DNA from: an uncultured Phascolarctobacterium sp.
GTDB taxonomy: Bacteria > Bacillota > Negativicutes > Acidaminococcales > Acidaminococcaceae
DNA: 64,000 bases
Assembly (NCBI GenBank): GCA_900547415.1
Contig: URGS01000008.1
Location: 6,540-70,539 of the forward strand
Reading direction: 5' to 3'
This document shows positions 44,000 to 54,143 of the stretch, piece after piece. The position numbers and the translations under genes were made by a program. The first letter of the stretch is position 1; the number at the start of each line of letters is the position of its first letter. The notes under the pieces are model-generated. The model searched no databases. It was not told the DNA's origin and was given only the letters and a program-made list of their open reading frames with translations.

Positions 44000-45062
44000 G
44001 TTTTTTTACTTCCTTAATTGCCCTGATTAAACCGCGGTTCAACACTCTCGTTTTTACAGCAATACGATAATAACCAGGTCCAAGATTATGGTAATTACTG
44101 CAGGAGCGAATAAGATAGCCCTGCTCACGCATGAGCTGGACAAAGTTTTCCGTCTCCTCCAGATAAAAGAATATATAGTTAGCTTCAGACGGATATACCT
44201 TAGCACCTAAGCTTTCCAGCTGGTGCATTAAATATCTGCGTTCCTCATGTATAAGGGCAAAGGACTGCTTAAGGTATTCTGTTTCCTTAAGAGCAGCGAT
44301 ACCTGCTTCCTGTGCCAAAATAGAAACACTCCAATCCTGACCGCACTGATGCAATCTGCTGTGAAGCTTTTCATCACTGGTCATGCAGTAGCCTAGTCGT
44401 ATACCGGGAATGGCGAAGGTTTTGGTAAAGGCCTTAAGGATAATGAGATTAGGATGGCTTGCCAGCTGACTACGAAGGCTATAGGACTTGTCTGCCGCAA
44501 CAAAATCCATAAAGCATTCATCAACCAAAAGCTTGGTATTTACCTGACTGCATTTTTCCAAAATGCTCAGCAGCAGCTCCTCGTCACAAACTACGCCGGT
44601 AGGATTATTAGGATTGCAAACGTAAACGATATCCGTAGAAGGTGTTATCTTATTTAAAATTGACCTCTGAATAGAAAAATTCTTATCTTCAGGCAGCTTA
44701 TAGTATTTAATGCTGCAATCAACGGAACGAAGTGATTTTTCGTAATCTGCAAAGGTCGGTGCCAAAAGCAAAGCCTTGCGTGGACGCAAAGCCAGGGCTA
44801 AACGAAAAAGTACATCAGCAGCACCATTGCCAAAGAAAAGATATTCCTCTTTAATACCAAGGTATGCTGCTGTTGCTGCAGCCAATTTTCTGCAAAAGGG
44901 ATCAGGATAGTTTACACATGAGCATAAACCATTCTTGATTGCCTCTTTTATGCCTTTGGGAATTCCTAATGGATTGATGTTAGCAGAATAATCTACAAAT
45001 GGCTTGCCTGCAGCGGAAAGCTCCTGGCTGTAAATATCACCGCCATGTTCATATTTGTACAT
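43974..45062 (-). CDS. cobD: Threonine-phosphate decarboxylase CobD
   Basis: PLP enzyme that makes (R)-1-aminopropan-2-ol phosphate, the linker of cobalamin. The class I/II aminotransferase fold is clear: YSANINPLGIP near the N-terminus, VCNPNNPTGV, and the PLP lysine in ILKAFTKTFAIPGIRLGY. At 362 residues it is full length. The ATG at 45062 has GGAGG eight bases upstream. It overlaps the ApgM-like gene by 26 bases. Confidence 0.93.
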   Translation of the reverse strand: MYKYEHGGDIYSQELSAAGKPFVDYSANINPLGIPKGIKEAIKNGLCSCVNYPDPFCRKLAAATAAYLGIKEEYLFFGNGAADVLFRLALALRPRKALLLAPTFADYEKSLRSVDCSIKYYKLPEDKNFSIQRSILNKITPSTDIVYVCNPNNPTGVVCDEELLLSILEKCSQVNTKLLVDECFMDFVAADKSYSLRSQLASHPNLIILKAFTKTFAIPGIRLGYCMTSDEKLHSRLHQCGQDWSVSILAQEAGIAALKETEYLKQSFALIHEERRYLMHQLESLGAKVYPSEANYIFFYLEETENFVQLMREQGYLIRSCSNYHNLGPGYYRIAVKTRVLNRGLIRAIKEVKKHALLTNSY

Positions 45063-45175
45063 CCTTTCCACCTCCATCTACTAAATTTTATACTTTAAAG
45101 AAAATTATCGAACTACAATGTCTGATTTAAAAATAAGCAGAAATAAGGCAATGAAGCTCACTGCCTTATTATGCT

Positions 45176-46144
45176 TTAGATATTTGCGAAGTAACGCATT
45201 AAATATATCAGGGAAAAAAGCAGAAGGCTTAAAACCGCTGTCATATATAAAAGATTATTAGTCGCAACGATATCCTCAGCCATTACGGGACGGATATTAT
45301 CGCCAATGGTATCCTTACGAACAAGCTTGCCAAAGTAGTAATGATCACCACCAAGCTGAATATTCAAGGCACCTGCTGTAACTGACTCAGTCATAGCAGA
45401 ATTTGGGCTCAGGTGGTTATAGCGGTCTCTCCAAAAGATTTTCCAAGCACCCTTAGTATTAAGGTTAAGGAAATAAGAGGCTAAAATCATTACGATACCT
45501 GTAATTCTTGCAGGAATAAGATTTGCTAAATCATCCAATTTGGCGGCACAGCGACCAAAATACATATATTTGTCGTTTTTATAGCCAACCATGGAGTCCA
45601 TGGTATTGATGCCCTTATACAGAAAAGCCAAGGGTGCACCGCCTAAAAACATATACAGCATAGGAGCAATTATTCCGTCTGCAGTATTTTCAGCAACGGT
45701 TTCCACAGCACCCTTAGTAACCTCCTCCTCATCGAGCTCCTTGGTATCACGACCAACAATCCAGGAAAGCTTGAGACGAGCATCAACAATATCCTTATTC
45801 TGCAGTGCGTAGTATACCTTCATACTCTCATCACGCAGACATTTGGTTGCAAAAATCTGATAGCACATAATTGTTTCTACAGTAAAGCCCAGCCAAGGAT
45901 TGAATTTGTAAGCTGCAGTAAGAAGTGCAAGAGGCACAAGGAAGGAAAGGGTCAGAACAATAACAACCATCAAGGCACCTCCGAAGAGAAGGCCGTTATT
46001 GCTGAAGCCAAAGAGCTTTCTAAGATGCTTTTCTAAAAATGATATGAGATTGCCGATAAGACAGATTGGATGTGGCAGCCAATGGGGGTCGCCAAAGATT
46101 AAGTCCAATATAAAGCCTGTGACAATAGCTCCTAAAGTCATCAT
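45176..46144 (-). CDS. cbiB: Adenosylcobinamide-phosphate synthase CbiB
   Basis: Integral membrane enzyme that joins the aminopropanol arm to adenosyl-cobyric acid. Four or more transmembrane helices are visible. The motifs DLIFGDPHWLPHPICLIGN, ENTADGIIAPMLY and PNSAMTESVTAGALNIQLGG are family signatures. The start at 46144 has AAGGGG upstream, and a longer frame (46198) would only add a tail overlapping cbiA. Confidence 0.94.
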   Translation of the reverse strand: MMTLGAIVTGFILDLIFGDPHWLPHPICLIGNLISFLEKHLRKLFGFSNNGLLFGGALMVVIVLTLSFLVPLALLTAAYKFNPWLGFTVETIMCYQIFATKCLRDESMKVYYALQNKDIVDARLKLSWIVGRDTKELDEEEVTKGAVETVAENTADGIIAPMLYMFLGGAPLAFLYKGINTMDSMVGYKNDKYMYFGRCAAKLDDLANLIPARITGIVMILASYFLNLNTKGAWKIFWRDRYNHLSPNSAMTESVTAGALNIQLGGDHYYFGKLVRKDTIGDNIRPVMAEDIVATNNLLYMTAVLSLLLFSLIYLMRYFANI

Positions 46145-46173
46145 AAAAATTTCCCCTTCTACTAAAAGTGCAC

Positions 46174-47532
46174 TCAACATTTTGCATACTCCCTGCAATG
46201 CTCCACAAAACTGCGGGCAAATTCTTTATTTCCCCATAAGTGCATATGGGGATAACCGGCATACATAGAAGCAGTGGTATGTGCTCCCTCCCACTGACCT
46301 TTGCCGGAGGCCTTGCATATAGCAAAGCCTGAACCATTATTTGTGCTGTCAGAATAATGGAATTCATGAGCATTAATTTTACCGCCTTTAGGACACAGCA
46401 CATTGTCCTCATTGGCAGTTATATTTACGTAACCGAAGCGTGTCAACTTAGAGGTCATGGCAGATTGGCCCTCGATGGCTCCTACCCAATCATAAATCGT
46501 ATCTCCATCAACATAACGCTCTAAAAGATACATAAAGCCGCCGCACTCAGCAAAGCAAGGCAACCCTTTGTCAAGGGCAGCTTTTATATCCTGCAGCATG
46601 GTTTTATTGTCTGCCAGCTGCTGTGCATAGAGCTCAGGATAGCCACCGCCTAAGATAAGGCCATCACATTCAGGCAAATGAGCATCGTTTATGGGGCTAA
46701 AGGGAATAAGCTCTGCTCCCAGCTCGCATAAAAGATCCAGTGCATCCTGGTAATAGAAGCAAAAAGCCTTGTCCTGAGCGATGGCAAGCTTAACCCTGCC
46801 TACAGGCTCAATGCTCTGCTCCTTATATTCAAGAGGAGATGCTGCTTGGGCAAGCTCCATAAGGCCGTCTAAATCAATGGATTTGGCAGCCTGTTCAGCA
46901 AGACGCTCTACAATCTGCTGCAAATCGCCAATTTCTTCTGCAGTTATGAGGCCAAGATGACGGCTTTCAAAGCCGCAGCTCTGCATAACAGGGAAATAGC
47001 CTAAAAGCTTGACACCGGTTTCCTTTTCAATAACGTCCTTGTAGAACATATAGCTCATAGGATTTACATTATTGATAATTGCACCGACAATATGACTATC
47101 ACTGCGGAACTCCTTGAAGCCCTTGATAGCTGCTGCAATGGAAAGAGCAGCACCCTTGCCATTAACAACCAGAATTACAGGGGTGTCGCAGGTTACCGCC
47201 AGGTCATAGGCACTAGCCTCTACGGTCTTGCCCATGCCATCATAAAAGCCCATTGCACCCTCAAAAACTGCTACGTCTGCCTCTTTAGAGTTCTTGGCTA
47301 CCAGATAAGGAACGATTTCCTTACCAAGCATAAACACGTCAAGATTTCTTGATTTAGCTCCGATAACCTTGGAATGAAACATTGGGTCAATATAGTCAGG
47401 ACCGGATTTAAAGGCAGCAACCCTGTGGCCCTTATTCATAAGTGCTTTCAGCAGAGCACAGACAATGGTAGTCTTGCCGCTGCCGCTGCCTGGAGCGCTG
47501 ATCATAAATCTTGGAATCCTTACTTCAGCCAT
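46174..47532 (-). CDS. cbiA: Cobyrinate a,c-diamide synthase (CbiA/CobB)
   Basis: ATP- and glutamine-dependent amidation of the a and c side chains of cobyrinate. The N-terminal P-loop is APGSGSGKTT (residues 13-22). The glutaminase domain has GGGYPELYA and the cysteine in PCFAECGGFMYLLE, with HEFHYS near the end. At 452 residues it is full length. The stop lies 30 bases past the preferred start of cbiB, so the two overlap. Confidence 0.95.
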   Translation of the reverse strand: MAEVRIPRFMISAPGSGSGKTTIVCALLKALMNKGHRVAAFKSGPDYIDPMFHSKVIGAKSRNLDVFMLGKEIVPYLVAKNSKEADVAVFEGAMGFYDGMGKTVEASAYDLAVTCDTPVILVVNGKGAALSIAAAIKGFKEFRSDSHIVGAIINNVNPMSYMFYKDVIEKETGVKLLGYFPVMQSCGFESRHLGLITAEEIGDLQQIVERLAEQAAKSIDLDGLMELAQAASPLEYKEQSIEPVGRVKLAIAQDKAFCFYYQDALDLLCELGAELIPFSPINDAHLPECDGLILGGGYPELYAQQLADNKTMLQDIKAALDKGLPCFAECGGFMYLLERYVDGDTIYDWVGAIEGQSAMTSKLTRFGYVNITANEDNVLCPKGGKINAHEFHYSDSTNNGSGFAICKASGKGQWEGAHTTASMYAGYPHMHLWGNKEFARSFVEHCREYAKC

Positions 47533-47533
47533 G

Positions 47534-48748
47534 TTAATCTTCCTTCTTCAATGCAGTCATCACATATACGGGATTTTGGGCCATCATCAGATTGTAGCTG
47601 CCTAAGTGCTTGCCACGGGCAACAAAGACATTGACGATGTCCAGTGTATAATCATGGTGCTGCTTATAGTATTCAGCAACCTCTGCCAGAGTTTCAATGG
47701 TTATAGCATTGATTACTACTCTGCAGCTGCTGTTTTTAGAATAAATGATATCCATCATTTGGCAAAGATCGCCCCCGCTGCCACCCACAAATACGCAGTC
47801 AGGTGCTGGCATATCCTTAATATTTTCCAAAGCCTCGCCGGCGATGACTTCCAGGTTTTCTACTCCGAAAAGCTCCTTGTTTTTACCTAAAAGCTCTACA
47901 GCAACAGGGTTACGCTCAAAGGCCCACACCTTACCCTGTCTAGCTAAAAGAGCCAGCTCTATGGAGCAGGAGCCAGTACCAGCTCCAATGTCATAAATCA
48001 AGTCAGTTGCTTTAGGCATCAGCTTGGACATGGAAACGCTGCGAACCTCCTGCTTAGTCATAGGAACCTTACTGCGCATGAATAGCTCATCAGCAAGTCC
48101 GTGAACTACAGGCTCAAAGCCGCTGGCGTTTTCATTAAGAATCATCATAACGGACAAGGACGGAAATTCAAGTTTGCTGATTTCCTCAGCAGTACCCTCT
48201 GTCAGCTTTTCCTCAGGATAGGAAAGATTTTCACCTACATAAACCTTTACACTGCCCAAGCCATGTTCACACAGCTTGCTGCAAAGCATTTGCGGGGAAT
48301 GCTCCCCTCCTGTCAGAGAAAATACCTTCTTATTTTGGGCTACAGCAGAAACAAGATTTTGTCTGCGTCCATGCATGCTGACGATTTTAGCATCATCCCA
48401 GGACATATTAAGCTTGGAAGCAAAGTAAACCAGACTGCTGATACCGCAATAACGGACACATTCACAGTCAGGAAGCTTGCCGCTAATAGTCTTGGCAAGG
48501 CTGAAGAAGCCTACATCGCCGGAAACAAGCACAGCCAGAACATCTTTTTCTGGGTCAGCCTCAGCTGCAATAACTGCAATTTCAGAGGTTTTAATAGTAT
48601 CATAGACTTTTTTAGAAGCATCAGCAAAGCTGGACAGCATTCTTTTATCGCCAATAAGAATATTGCTTTCTGCAATAGCCTGACGAGCAGCACCAGTCAA
48701 AAGCTCCGGGTTACCCGGGCCGATGCCTACAATATTTACACGCAGCAT
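47534..48748 (-). CDS. cbiET: Fused precorrin-6Y methyltransferase CbiE-CbiT
   Basis: A 404-residue fusion (CobL type) that methylates C5 and C15 and decarboxylates the acetate at C12. The N-terminal half is the CbiE tetrapyrrole methylase (VNIVGIGPGNPELLT, VLVSGDVGFFSLAK); the C-terminal half is the CbiT Rossmann methyltransferase (DLIYDIGAGTGSCSIELALLA near residue 245). AAGGAG precedes the ATG. Confidence 0.94.
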   Translation of the reverse strand: MLRVNIVGIGPGNPELLTGAARQAIAESNILIGDKRMLSSFADASKKVYDTIKTSEIAVIAAEADPEKDVLAVLVSGDVGFFSLAKTISGKLPDCECVRYCGISSLVYFASKLNMSWDDAKIVSMHGRRQNLVSAVAQNKKVFSLTGGEHSPQMLCSKLCEHGLGSVKVYVGENLSYPEEKLTEGTAEEISKLEFPSLSVMMILNENASGFEPVVHGLADELFMRSKVPMTKQEVRSVSMSKLMPKATDLIYDIGAGTGSCSIELALLARQGKVWAFERNPVAVELLGKNKELFGVENLEVIAGEALENIKDMPAPDCVFVGGSGGDLCQMMDIIYSKNSSCRVVINAITIETLAEVAEYYKQHHDYTLDIVNVFVARGKHLGSYNLMMAQNPVYVMTALKKED

Positions 48749-48762
48749 AGTGAGCTCCTTTA

Positions 48763-49518
48763 TTATCTAATCTCGTTGCGCAAATAAGCGATTATCTCAC
48801 TGTAGCCGGCACCCTGCTCCTCAGAAGCTCTGCCGATTACAATAAGCTTGGCGCCTGCTGCTTCTGCAGCCTCGACCTTTTCTTCAAAGCCGCCTACAGA
48901 ACCAGAATCCTTAGTCACCATGAACTTGCTGCCAAATTTCTTGAGCATAGCAATATTCAGCTCCTTAGAAAATGGTCCCTGCATGCATACAATGTTAGCA
49001 GGCTTATAGCCTAGGCTCAGTGCAGTGCTTAAGGAATCCTGCATAGGTAAAATTCTCAAGGCAATTCTTTCCTGGTAATCATTTACTGCCACAAAATCAG
49101 ACAGATTCTTACTACCGGTGGTAAGAAAAATTTTACCCTCCAAATGATTCAACAGCTCCACTGCTTCGCCAAAATCTGCAACTCTCGTATAATTACCAGC
49201 CTCACCTACGGGACGTACAAGGCGAAGATACTTACAATCTTCACGTCTGCAGGCCTCCTGCACGGTTTCAGTAACGATTGTTGCATACGGATGAGTTGCA
49301 TCAACTACAAAGGCAGGCTGCTTTTCCTTCAAAAAGCTGCACATAGCCTCCAAATCCATACGCTTAGCCATAACAGTAACATTGCTTTGGGGCTCTATAA
49401 GAGAAGCACCGTATTCTGTAGCAACGGATACATAAATTTCAATATCTAAGTCAGCAAGATCTTTAATAAGCTTGCGTCCCTCACTGGTTCCACCAATGAG
49501 CCAAATTACCTGCTTCAT
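48763..49518 (-). CDS. cbiJ: Cobalt-precorrin-6A reductase CbiJ/CobK
   Basis: NAD(P)H-dependent reductase of the corrin macrocycle. WLIGGTSEGRKLIKDL at the N-terminus and FVVDATHPYATIVTETVQEAC are family signatures, and VTKDSGSVGGFEEKVEAA near the end is the conserved NADPH-side motif. At 251 residues it is normal. It overlaps cbiH by four bases (ATGA). Confidence 0.93.
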   Translation of the reverse strand: MKQVIWLIGGTSEGRKLIKDLADLDIEIYVSVATEYGASLIEPQSNVTVMAKRMDLEAMCSFLKEKQPAFVVDATHPYATIVTETVQEACRREDCKYLRLVRPVGEAGNYTRVADFGEAVELLNHLEGKIFLTTGSKNLSDFVAVNDYQERIALRILPMQDSLSTALSLGYKPANIVCMQGPFSKELNIAMLKKFGSKFMVTKDSGSVGGFEEKVEAAEAAGAKLIVIGRASEEQGAGYSEIIAYLRNEIR

Positions 49519-50246
49519 CCCAGTCTGTAACCACGGGGAGTTACCATACGGCCGTTGATAACCTGAGTTTGAGTATTGCCGATAATAACAGTAGAGAACA
49601 TATCTACCTGTTTGTCACGGAGCTCAGCTAAGGTAGTCAGCTCGTACTCCTCACCTTCACGGCCAATATTGCGGACAATGCCTGCAGGAATAGTACCAGG
49701 CTGGTTTTTCAGCATAATGTCGCAGGCCTTTTGCAGATAGTCATGGCGCTTGAAGCTGGAAGGATTGTACAGGCAGATGCAGAAATCAGCCTGAGAAGCG
49801 CAATCAAGACGTTTTTCGATTTTTTCCCAGGGAGTCAGAAGGTCGCTCAGGGAAATCAGGCAGAAGTCACTAATCAGGGGCGCACCCAAAACTGCAGCGC
49901 CAGAGCATGCAGCAGTAATGCCGGGAACAACCTCAATTTCTACCTCAGGATGATCAGCAGCGACCTGGCACATAATACCAGCCATGCCGTATACACCAGC
50001 ATCGCCACTGGAAATCATGGCAACGGTTTTGCCCTTCAGAGCCTCCTCCAAAGCCAGCTTGCAGCGGTCAACTTCCTTGCGCATACCGGTAGAAAGGAAT
50101 TCCTTGTCAGCAAAATCATCTTTAATCAGGTTAACATATACATGGTAGCCTGCAATTACATCACATTTTTGCAGAGCCTCATAAGCTCTTTTGGTCATTT
50201 GTTCAACGCCGCCAGGGCCAAGACCTACAACATATAATTTAGACAT
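49515..50246 (-). CDS. cbiH: Cobalt-precorrin-3B C17-methyltransferase CbiH/CobJ
   Basis: SAM-dependent ring contraction and C17 methylation. LYVVGLGPGGVEQMTKRA opens the tetrapyrrole methylase fold and MISSGDAGVYGMAG is its P-loop-like SAM site; EVVPGITAACSGAAVLGAPL follows. At 243 residues it is the plain form without fusion. Confidence 0.94.
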   Translation of the reverse strand: MSKLYVVGLGPGGVEQMTKRAYEALQKCDVIAGYHVYVNLIKDDFADKEFLSTGMRKEVDRCKLALEEALKGKTVAMISSGDAGVYGMAGIMCQVAADHPEVEIEVVPGITAACSGAAVLGAPLISDFCLISLSDLLTPWEKIEKRLDCASQADFCICLYNPSSFKRHDYLQKACDIMLKNQPGTIPAGIVRNIGREGEEYELTTLAELRDKQVDMFSTVIIGNTQTQVINGRMVTPRGYRLG

Positions 50247-50258
50247 AATCCACCATCC

Positions 50259-51326
50259 TTAATTTCTTTTAAGACCAGTCTTGCTGAAATCCAAAACCAA
50301 AGCCTCTGCAGCTATGGCTAGGGTAACACCATTCAGACTGGTTTTTTGCAGCAGCAGCCTGCCACCATTACTGTCCTTGACAGCACTGCGTTCGCAAACA
50401 TTGCTTACCCCTACTACACTTTGAACAAAGGCAGAGGGAGTAAAATCTCCTTCAACCTCATTAAGCTCTTCAGCTGTATAGAAGTTGGCAGGAAGCTTAT
50501 ATTTTGCGGCAAAGGCTAAAAGCCCCTGCTCGTCTTTTTTCAAATCAACAGATGCAATACCGGCAATGGAGCGCAAATCAAGCCTAAGCTTGTTCAAGGC
50601 AGGCAAGACCAGGGCTTCGATGCTTTCCAGAGGAGTATTGCGTCGACAGCCTATTCCTAAGTGCACAATTCTAGGTAAAAGCCTAACGGTGCTTGGGAAA
50701 GGACTCAGCTCACTATCAAGAGTTATTGCCATTCCTATGGGCAGGGATAAATTACGCTCTACGTTTACAGGTAAAGCTCCCTCCACAGTAAAGGCATCAT
50801 CAAGATACAGTCCAACCTTTTGCTTATCTACCAAAGCTGCTGCAAAGTCCTTAGCAGCCTTCATAGAGCAAATGGACATATGGCTGCGTGCAGCCCATTC
50901 ATCTACAGCAAACAGGCCGTTTACGTCAGTAGCAGTAGTAACGCAGGCAACGCCTCCAAGATAAGCCGCAAGGCAGCGTGACAATTCGTTGGCACCACCA
51001 ATATGGCCTGAAACAAGAGGAATGACAAAGTTTCCCCTCTCATCTACAGATACAACAGCAGGGTCTGCAACCTTGCTGACAAGGTATGGTGCAATTGTAC
51101 GCACGGCAATCCCAGTTGCTCCTACAAATACTATGGTCTGACAATCCTTAAAAGCAGCTTTGCAGGCTTCATTGTGATTAGGAAGCATTTCCTCCAGTCC
51201 CACAGCAGCAGCATACTTGGAAACGGTTTGCAGTCTTACAGCATAGCCTATGCTTTCAAGATACTTACCTATTTTTTTACTCAGCTCTGCGCCTCTTACT
51301 GAAAAGGAAAATACTGCTGCCTGCAT
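50259..51326 (-). CDS. cbiG: Cobalt-precorrin-5A hydrolase CbiG
   Basis: Opens the delta-lactone and releases the C20 two-carbon fragment as acetaldehyde in the anaerobic pathway. The N-terminal and central parts (FVGATGIAVRTIAPYL, VIPLVSGHIGGANELSRCLA) and the C-terminal part (LGIGCRRNTPLESI, GIASVDLKKDEQGLLAFA) are both present. At 355 residues it is full length. CbiG and CbiD together mark the oxygen-independent route. Confidence 0.94.
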   Translation of the reverse strand: MQAAVFSFSVRGAELSKKIGKYLESIGYAVRLQTVSKYAAAVGLEEMLPNHNEACKAAFKDCQTIVFVGATGIAVRTIAPYLVSKVADPAVVSVDERGNFVIPLVSGHIGGANELSRCLAAYLGGVACVTTATDVNGLFAVDEWAARSHMSICSMKAAKDFAAALVDKQKVGLYLDDAFTVEGALPVNVERNLSLPIGMAITLDSELSPFPSTVRLLPRIVHLGIGCRRNTPLESIEALVLPALNKLRLDLRSIAGIASVDLKKDEQGLLAFAAKYKLPANFYTAEELNEVEGDFTPSAFVQSVVGVSNVCERSAVKDSNGGRLLLQKTSLNGVTLAIAAEALVLDFSKTGLKRN

Positions 51327-51327
51327 T

Positions 51328-52113
51328 TTATTTCACCTCAGGTTTAATATCCAGCTTGCTGGGGTCAGCCGCACGGAAGCCATGAGCAAAATTCGGGTTG
51401 TACAGCTCACTGCGGTCGTAAATATTACCCAGGAAGTTGCCAACAGTAATCAGGGCAGTTTTGTTGATGCCATGCTTAGCAGCGGTTTCAGCCAGAGTCT
51501 CTACAGTGCAGTAGCAAATCTTTTCATCAGGCCAGGAAGCCTTGTAAACAATAGCAGCCGGAGTATCAGGCTTGTAACCGCCTTTAACCAGCTCAACCTG
51601 CAGTTTTTCCAACAGACCGGAGCTGAGGAAAATAACCATGGTTGCTTTATGAGCAGCATAGTCAGCAATTTTTTGACGAGGCGGTACAGGAGTACGGCCT
51701 TCCATACGGGTAATGATTACAGATTGGCTTACATTAGGCAGAGTGTATTCAGCTTCCAATGCAGCAGCAGCAGCACAGAATGAGCTTACGCCAGGAACAA
51801 TTTTAAAGGGCAGATTATAGCTGCGCAGCAGGTCGATTTGCTCACGATGAGCACCGTATACAGAGGGGTCACCAGTGTGGAGACGTACAACCAGCTTGTC
51901 TGCCTGTGCAGCAGGAACCATCGCTGCAATAACTTCTTCCAGAGTCATTTCAGCACTGTTCATGATTACACATTCCGGTTTGCAGTATTTCAGCAATTCC
52001 GGATTTACTAAGGAACCTGCATAGATAACCAGGTCTGCCTTTTCCAACAGTTCTTTGCCTTTTACAGTGATTAAGTCAGCAGCACCAGGGCCAGCACCAA
52101 TAAAATAAATCAT
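51328..52113 (-). CDS. cbiF: Cobalt-precorrin-4 C11-methyltransferase CbiF/CobM
   Basis: SAM-dependent methylation at C11. IYFIGAGPGAADLITVKG and VRLHTGDPSVYGAHREQIDLL are family signatures, and the tail VGNFLGNIYDRSELYNPNFAHGFR is typical of CobM/CbiF. At 261 residues it is full length. Its start overlaps the cbiL stop by one base. Confidence 0.95.
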   Translation of the reverse strand: MIYFIGAGPGAADLITVKGKELLEKADLVIYAGSLVNPELLKYCKPECVIMNSAEMTLEEVIAAMVPAAQADKLVVRLHTGDPSVYGAHREQIDLLRSYNLPFKIVPGVSSFCAAAAALEAEYTLPNVSQSVIITRMEGRTPVPPRQKIADYAAHKATMVIFLSSGLLEKLQVELVKGGYKPDTPAAIVYKASWPDEKICYCTVETLAETAAKHGINKTALITVGNFLGNIYDRSELYNPNFAHGFRAADPSKLDIKPEVK

Positions 52114-52814
52114 TATTTATCAAACTCCTTTTCTTTTACCAGAATTACAGAAAAATAGCTGCTTGCGGGATCGATTTCTTCTAAATCGAAATAAACCTTT
52201 TCACCGGGCAGACCGCAGCGCTCTACCATACCGGAATTCTTGATGAGGCCGCGTTCACGGAGTTCATCACGTACACGACCGATTTCGCTTGCAGATTTCA
52301 TCAGAACCTTGTTGCCAGGGCCGTCCAGGAACTTAGTGGATTCCTTGTAGCTGCCAGGCAGAACAATCAAGGGTTCCGCTCTCTCGCAAAGAGATGTATT
52401 CAGACGAGCAGCTACTGCGCAGATGGAAGTTACACCTGCAACCAGCTCAGCATCGTAGCCATCTTTCAGAACCAGCTTGTGTACATAAATGCAGGTAGCA
52501 TACACGGTAGGACAGCCAAGAGTAATGAAAACAACATTTTTACCCTCGTCAAGAAGCTTTTCAATAGCATCAGCGCCTTCGCGATGAGCCTTATCCATAG
52601 CTGCCATATCCTTGGTCATGGGCATATAGATGTTGATTTGCTCCTTTTCATCCAGATTAACGACCTGGTTTACGATTGCCTTTGCAGTCATAATGCCGTT
52701 GTCACCTAAGGGAAGTGCAACAACATCACATTCCTTCAGCAAGCGTACAGATTTCAGTGTCATCAGCTCCGGATCGCCAGGGCCAATACCAACGCTATAA
52801 AGTTTACCTCTCAT
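52113..52814 (-). CDS. cbiL: Cobalt-precorrin-2 C20-methyltransferase CbiL/CobI
   Basis: SAM-dependent methylation at C20. LYSVGIGPGDPELMTLKSVRLL opens the fold, and VFITLGCPTVYATCIYVHKLV and AGVTSICAVAARLNTSL are the SAM and substrate sites. At 233 residues it is normal. It follows cbiD by four bases. Confidence 0.95.
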   Translation of the reverse strand: MRGKLYSVGIGPGDPELMTLKSVRLLKECDVVALPLGDNGIMTAKAIVNQVVNLDEKEQINIYMPMTKDMAAMDKAHREGADAIEKLLDEGKNVVFITLGCPTVYATCIYVHKLVLKDGYDAELVAGVTSICAVAARLNTSLCERAEPLIVLPGSYKESTKFLDGPGNKVLMKSASEIGRVRDELRERGLIKNSGMVERCGLPGEKVYFDLEEIDPASSYFSVILVKEKEFDK

Positions 52815-52818
52815 TGTT

Positions 52819-53955
52819 TCATTCTCCTTTAACTTGATGTATTTTAATTAATTCATCTGCATCCATTGTTTTGCCTAAAACACCATATACATTGGAAAAC
52901 ATCAGGGCAGCAGTTTTTATTTTGCCATGCACGCGATGCTGCATGTAAAAATCAATCTTAGCGGTTACTTCAGCCATAACCTCGTCAAAGATACCCTCTC
53001 TTTTGAGGACTTTAGTCACCTCGTCAGTAGTCAGGCATTTGTAGATTTCCTTGCCTGTTTCCACAGAGGCTCCATGGAACATTGCCTGCATAGCCAAAAG
53101 TTCAGTACGGCAATCTGCATATTTGGAATGGGTGTTCATTACACCCTGTGCCAGCTTAATAAGCTTGCCTGAGTGACCTATAAGCAGCAAGGACTCAAAG
53201 CCGCAGAACACCGCGTAATCCAAAAGCTCACCTACAAAATTACTGCAGGTCACAGAATCAGATAAATCAAGCTTCAGAACATCCCTGGTAAAATCCTCGC
53301 CATAATTACCGAAGAAAACCAGTAAATCCTTATTGCCCTTTGCCTTTTGGGCGTTAATTTCCACATACATGGTTTCTATCAAAGCCTTTTCGCTCATGGG
53401 CTCCACAATACCGCTTGTACCCAGAACGGACAGACCGCCTACGATTCCCAGACGTGGGTTAAAGGTTTTTTTGGCAATTTCAACACCAGCGGGCATAGAA
53501 ATTGTTACCCTAAGACCACCTGTATAACCACATTCCTTCATTACATTAGTAAGCTCAGTGGTAATCATCTTTCTAGGGGTAGGATTAATTGCAGGCTCGC
53601 CTACCTTGCAGGCCAGTCCAGGCTTAGTTACCCTTCCTACGCCGACGCCGCCGCACAGCTCTACGCCAGGCTGCTCCATGCGTTCTACCTTAGCATATAC
53701 AAGAATGCCATTAGTATCATCAGGATCGTCGCCGGAGTCCTTGCGAATGGCACAGCTTACATAATCCTGCTTTTGTTCAACCTCCAAAGGCTCCAAATCC
53801 AGAACAATTCCCTTGGGGGTGTCAATGCGAACGGTTTCTACACGTTCGCCCTTCAGCAGCATTACTGCCGAAGCCTTAGATGCAGCCGTAGCACAGCTGC
53901 CCGTTGTATATCCACAGCGCAGATTCTTACCTTGTGAGAATTGGTATTGCTCCAC
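52819..53955 (-). CDS. cbiD: Cobalt-precorrin-5B C1-methyltransferase CbiD
   Basis: Methylates C1 in the anaerobic corrin pathway. The opening LRCGYTTGSCATAASKASA, the middle LSVLGTSGIVEPMSEKALI and the LLIGHSGKLIKLAQGVMNTHSK segment are CbiD signatures. At 378 residues it is full length. The start codon is GTG at 53955 with GGAG seven bases upstream. It is the first gene after the cobalamin riboswitch and terminator. Confidence 0.95.
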   Translation of the reverse strand: MEQYQFSQGKNLRCGYTTGSCATAASKASAVMLLKGERVETVRIDTPKGIVLDLEPLEVEQKQDYVSCAIRKDSGDDPDDTNGILVYAKVERMEQPGVELCGGVGVGRVTKPGLACKVGEPAINPTPRKMITTELTNVMKECGYTGGLRVTISMPAGVEIAKKTFNPRLGIVGGLSVLGTSGIVEPMSEKALIETMYVEINAQKAKGNKDLLVFFGNYGEDFTRDVLKLDLSDSVTCSNFVGELLDYAVFCGFESLLLIGHSGKLIKLAQGVMNTHSKYADCRTELLAMQAMFHGASVETGKEIYKCLTTDEVTKVLKREGIFDEVMAEVTAKIDFYMQHRVHGKIKTAALMFSNVYGVLGKTMDADELIKIHQVKGE

Positions 53956-54004
53956 TGTTATACTCCTTTACTTTTTTACCAAATAAGATTTTATCTCAAT
54001 AACG

Positions 54005-54036
54005 TAAAAAGACTTCTGCCGAACCCGACAGAAGTC
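54005..54036 (-). terminator. Riboswitch-controlled terminator ahead of cbiD
   Basis: Stem GACTTCTG / CAGAAGTC (54011-54018 with 54029-54036) around a ten-base loop, then five Ts on the minus strand, 50 bases before the cbiD start. It follows the cobalamin aptamer. Confidence 0.88.
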
Positions 54037-54143
54037 ACAAAGACAAATTGGACCAACAAAATAGTCTGTTTTGCAGGAAAAAAACATGCAAACTGAAGTA
54101 AATTTGTTAATCGCCGCCTCCATCACCCGTGGATTCAGACAAT